From: an uncultured Colwellia sp.
GTDB taxonomy: Bacteria; Pseudomonadota; Gammaproteobacteria; Enterobacterales; Alteromonadaceae
Assembly: GCA_913020705.1 (NCBI GenBank)
Contig: CAJWBY010000213.1
Location: 1-6,338, forward strand
Length of the DNA stretch: 6,338 nt
Direction: 5' to 3'
The notes below the pieces were generated by a model. The model had not been told where the DNA came from and did no database searches. It saw only the letters and a list, made by a program, of their open reading frames with translations. Both the position numbers and the translations under genes were made by a program. Within the stretch, counting starts at the first letter, position 1, and the number at the start of each line of letters is the position of its first letter. This document shows positions 6,282-6,338 of this stretch, piece by piece.

Positions 6282-6338
6282 TTATATCGACTCTGATTTC
6301 GGTTGTTCGTTTGTTATTTCATCGCTAGGATTAGCGGC
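6282..6338 (-). CDS. rsxC: Rnf/Rsx electron transport complex subunit C, C-terminal tip (5' partial)
   Basis: On the minus strand an open frame enters from the window edge and ends at TAA (6282-6284) after 18 codons reading AANPSDEITNEQPKSESI. Position, strand and the 4-bp gap to rsxD identify it as the end of rsxC, which precedes rsxD in gammaproteobacteria. RsxC proteins there end in a long hydrophilic, low-complexity, Ala/Lys/Gln-rich tail that varies between species, and this polar acidic end fits. The NADH/FMN domain and ferredoxin-type cysteines lie outside the window, so the call rests on context. Confidence 0.75.
   Translation of the reverse strand, partial: AANPSDEITNEQPKSESI

Overview
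The window looks like chromosomal DNA of an AT-rich gammaproteobacterium. The order rsxC-rsxD-rsxG-rsxE-nth is the classical gammaproteobacterial arrangement, and the Nth and TopA sequences are very close to what I recall of the E. coli proteins. Base composition, codon use and the small accessory genes suggest a marine Alteromonadales member such as Colwellia or Thalassotalea. That placement is an impression, not a demonstrated identity.

Layout. Positions 1-289 (+) are the 3' end of a gene resembling the C-terminal domain of fused MFS/spermidine-synthase proteins. Positions 290-617 are non-coding, with one perfect hairpin and a GC-richer patch that may be a dispersed repeat. Positions 618-1823 (+) encode an exported serine hydrolase of the class C beta-lactamase/penicillin-binding-protein fold. 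Positions 1824-2700 are a scar built from two truncated genes: the C-terminal third of an IS4-family transposase on the minus strand (1891-2262), abutting an internal piece of DNA topoisomerase I on the plus strand (about 2265-2669) that has neither its active-site tyrosine nor its zinc-ribbon tail. Positions 2701-6338 are a tightly packed minus-strand operon, transcribed rsxC (3' tip only), rsxD, rsxG, rsxE, nth, gloA.

How the genes work together. RsxC, D, G and E are subunits of the membrane Rnf/Rsx electron-transfer complex, which passes electrons between NAD(P)H, flavins and iron-sulfur centres; in E. coli it re-reduces SoxR. Nth (a base-excision repair glycosylase) and GloA (methylglyoxal detoxification) follow without an evident terminator, so the transcript joins redox homeostasis, repair of oxidised bases and reactive-aldehyde removal. 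The operon ends directly at the topA/IS scar, 31 bp after the gloA stop, with no recognisable terminator.

I found no CRISPR array, RNA gene or clearly novel multi-gene system. The most unusual part is the composite scar at 1824-2700. Smaller points are a seven-residue insertion in Nth, a cysteine pair next to the active site of the serine hydrolase, a second SGAT motif in RsxD, and the patch at 381-418.
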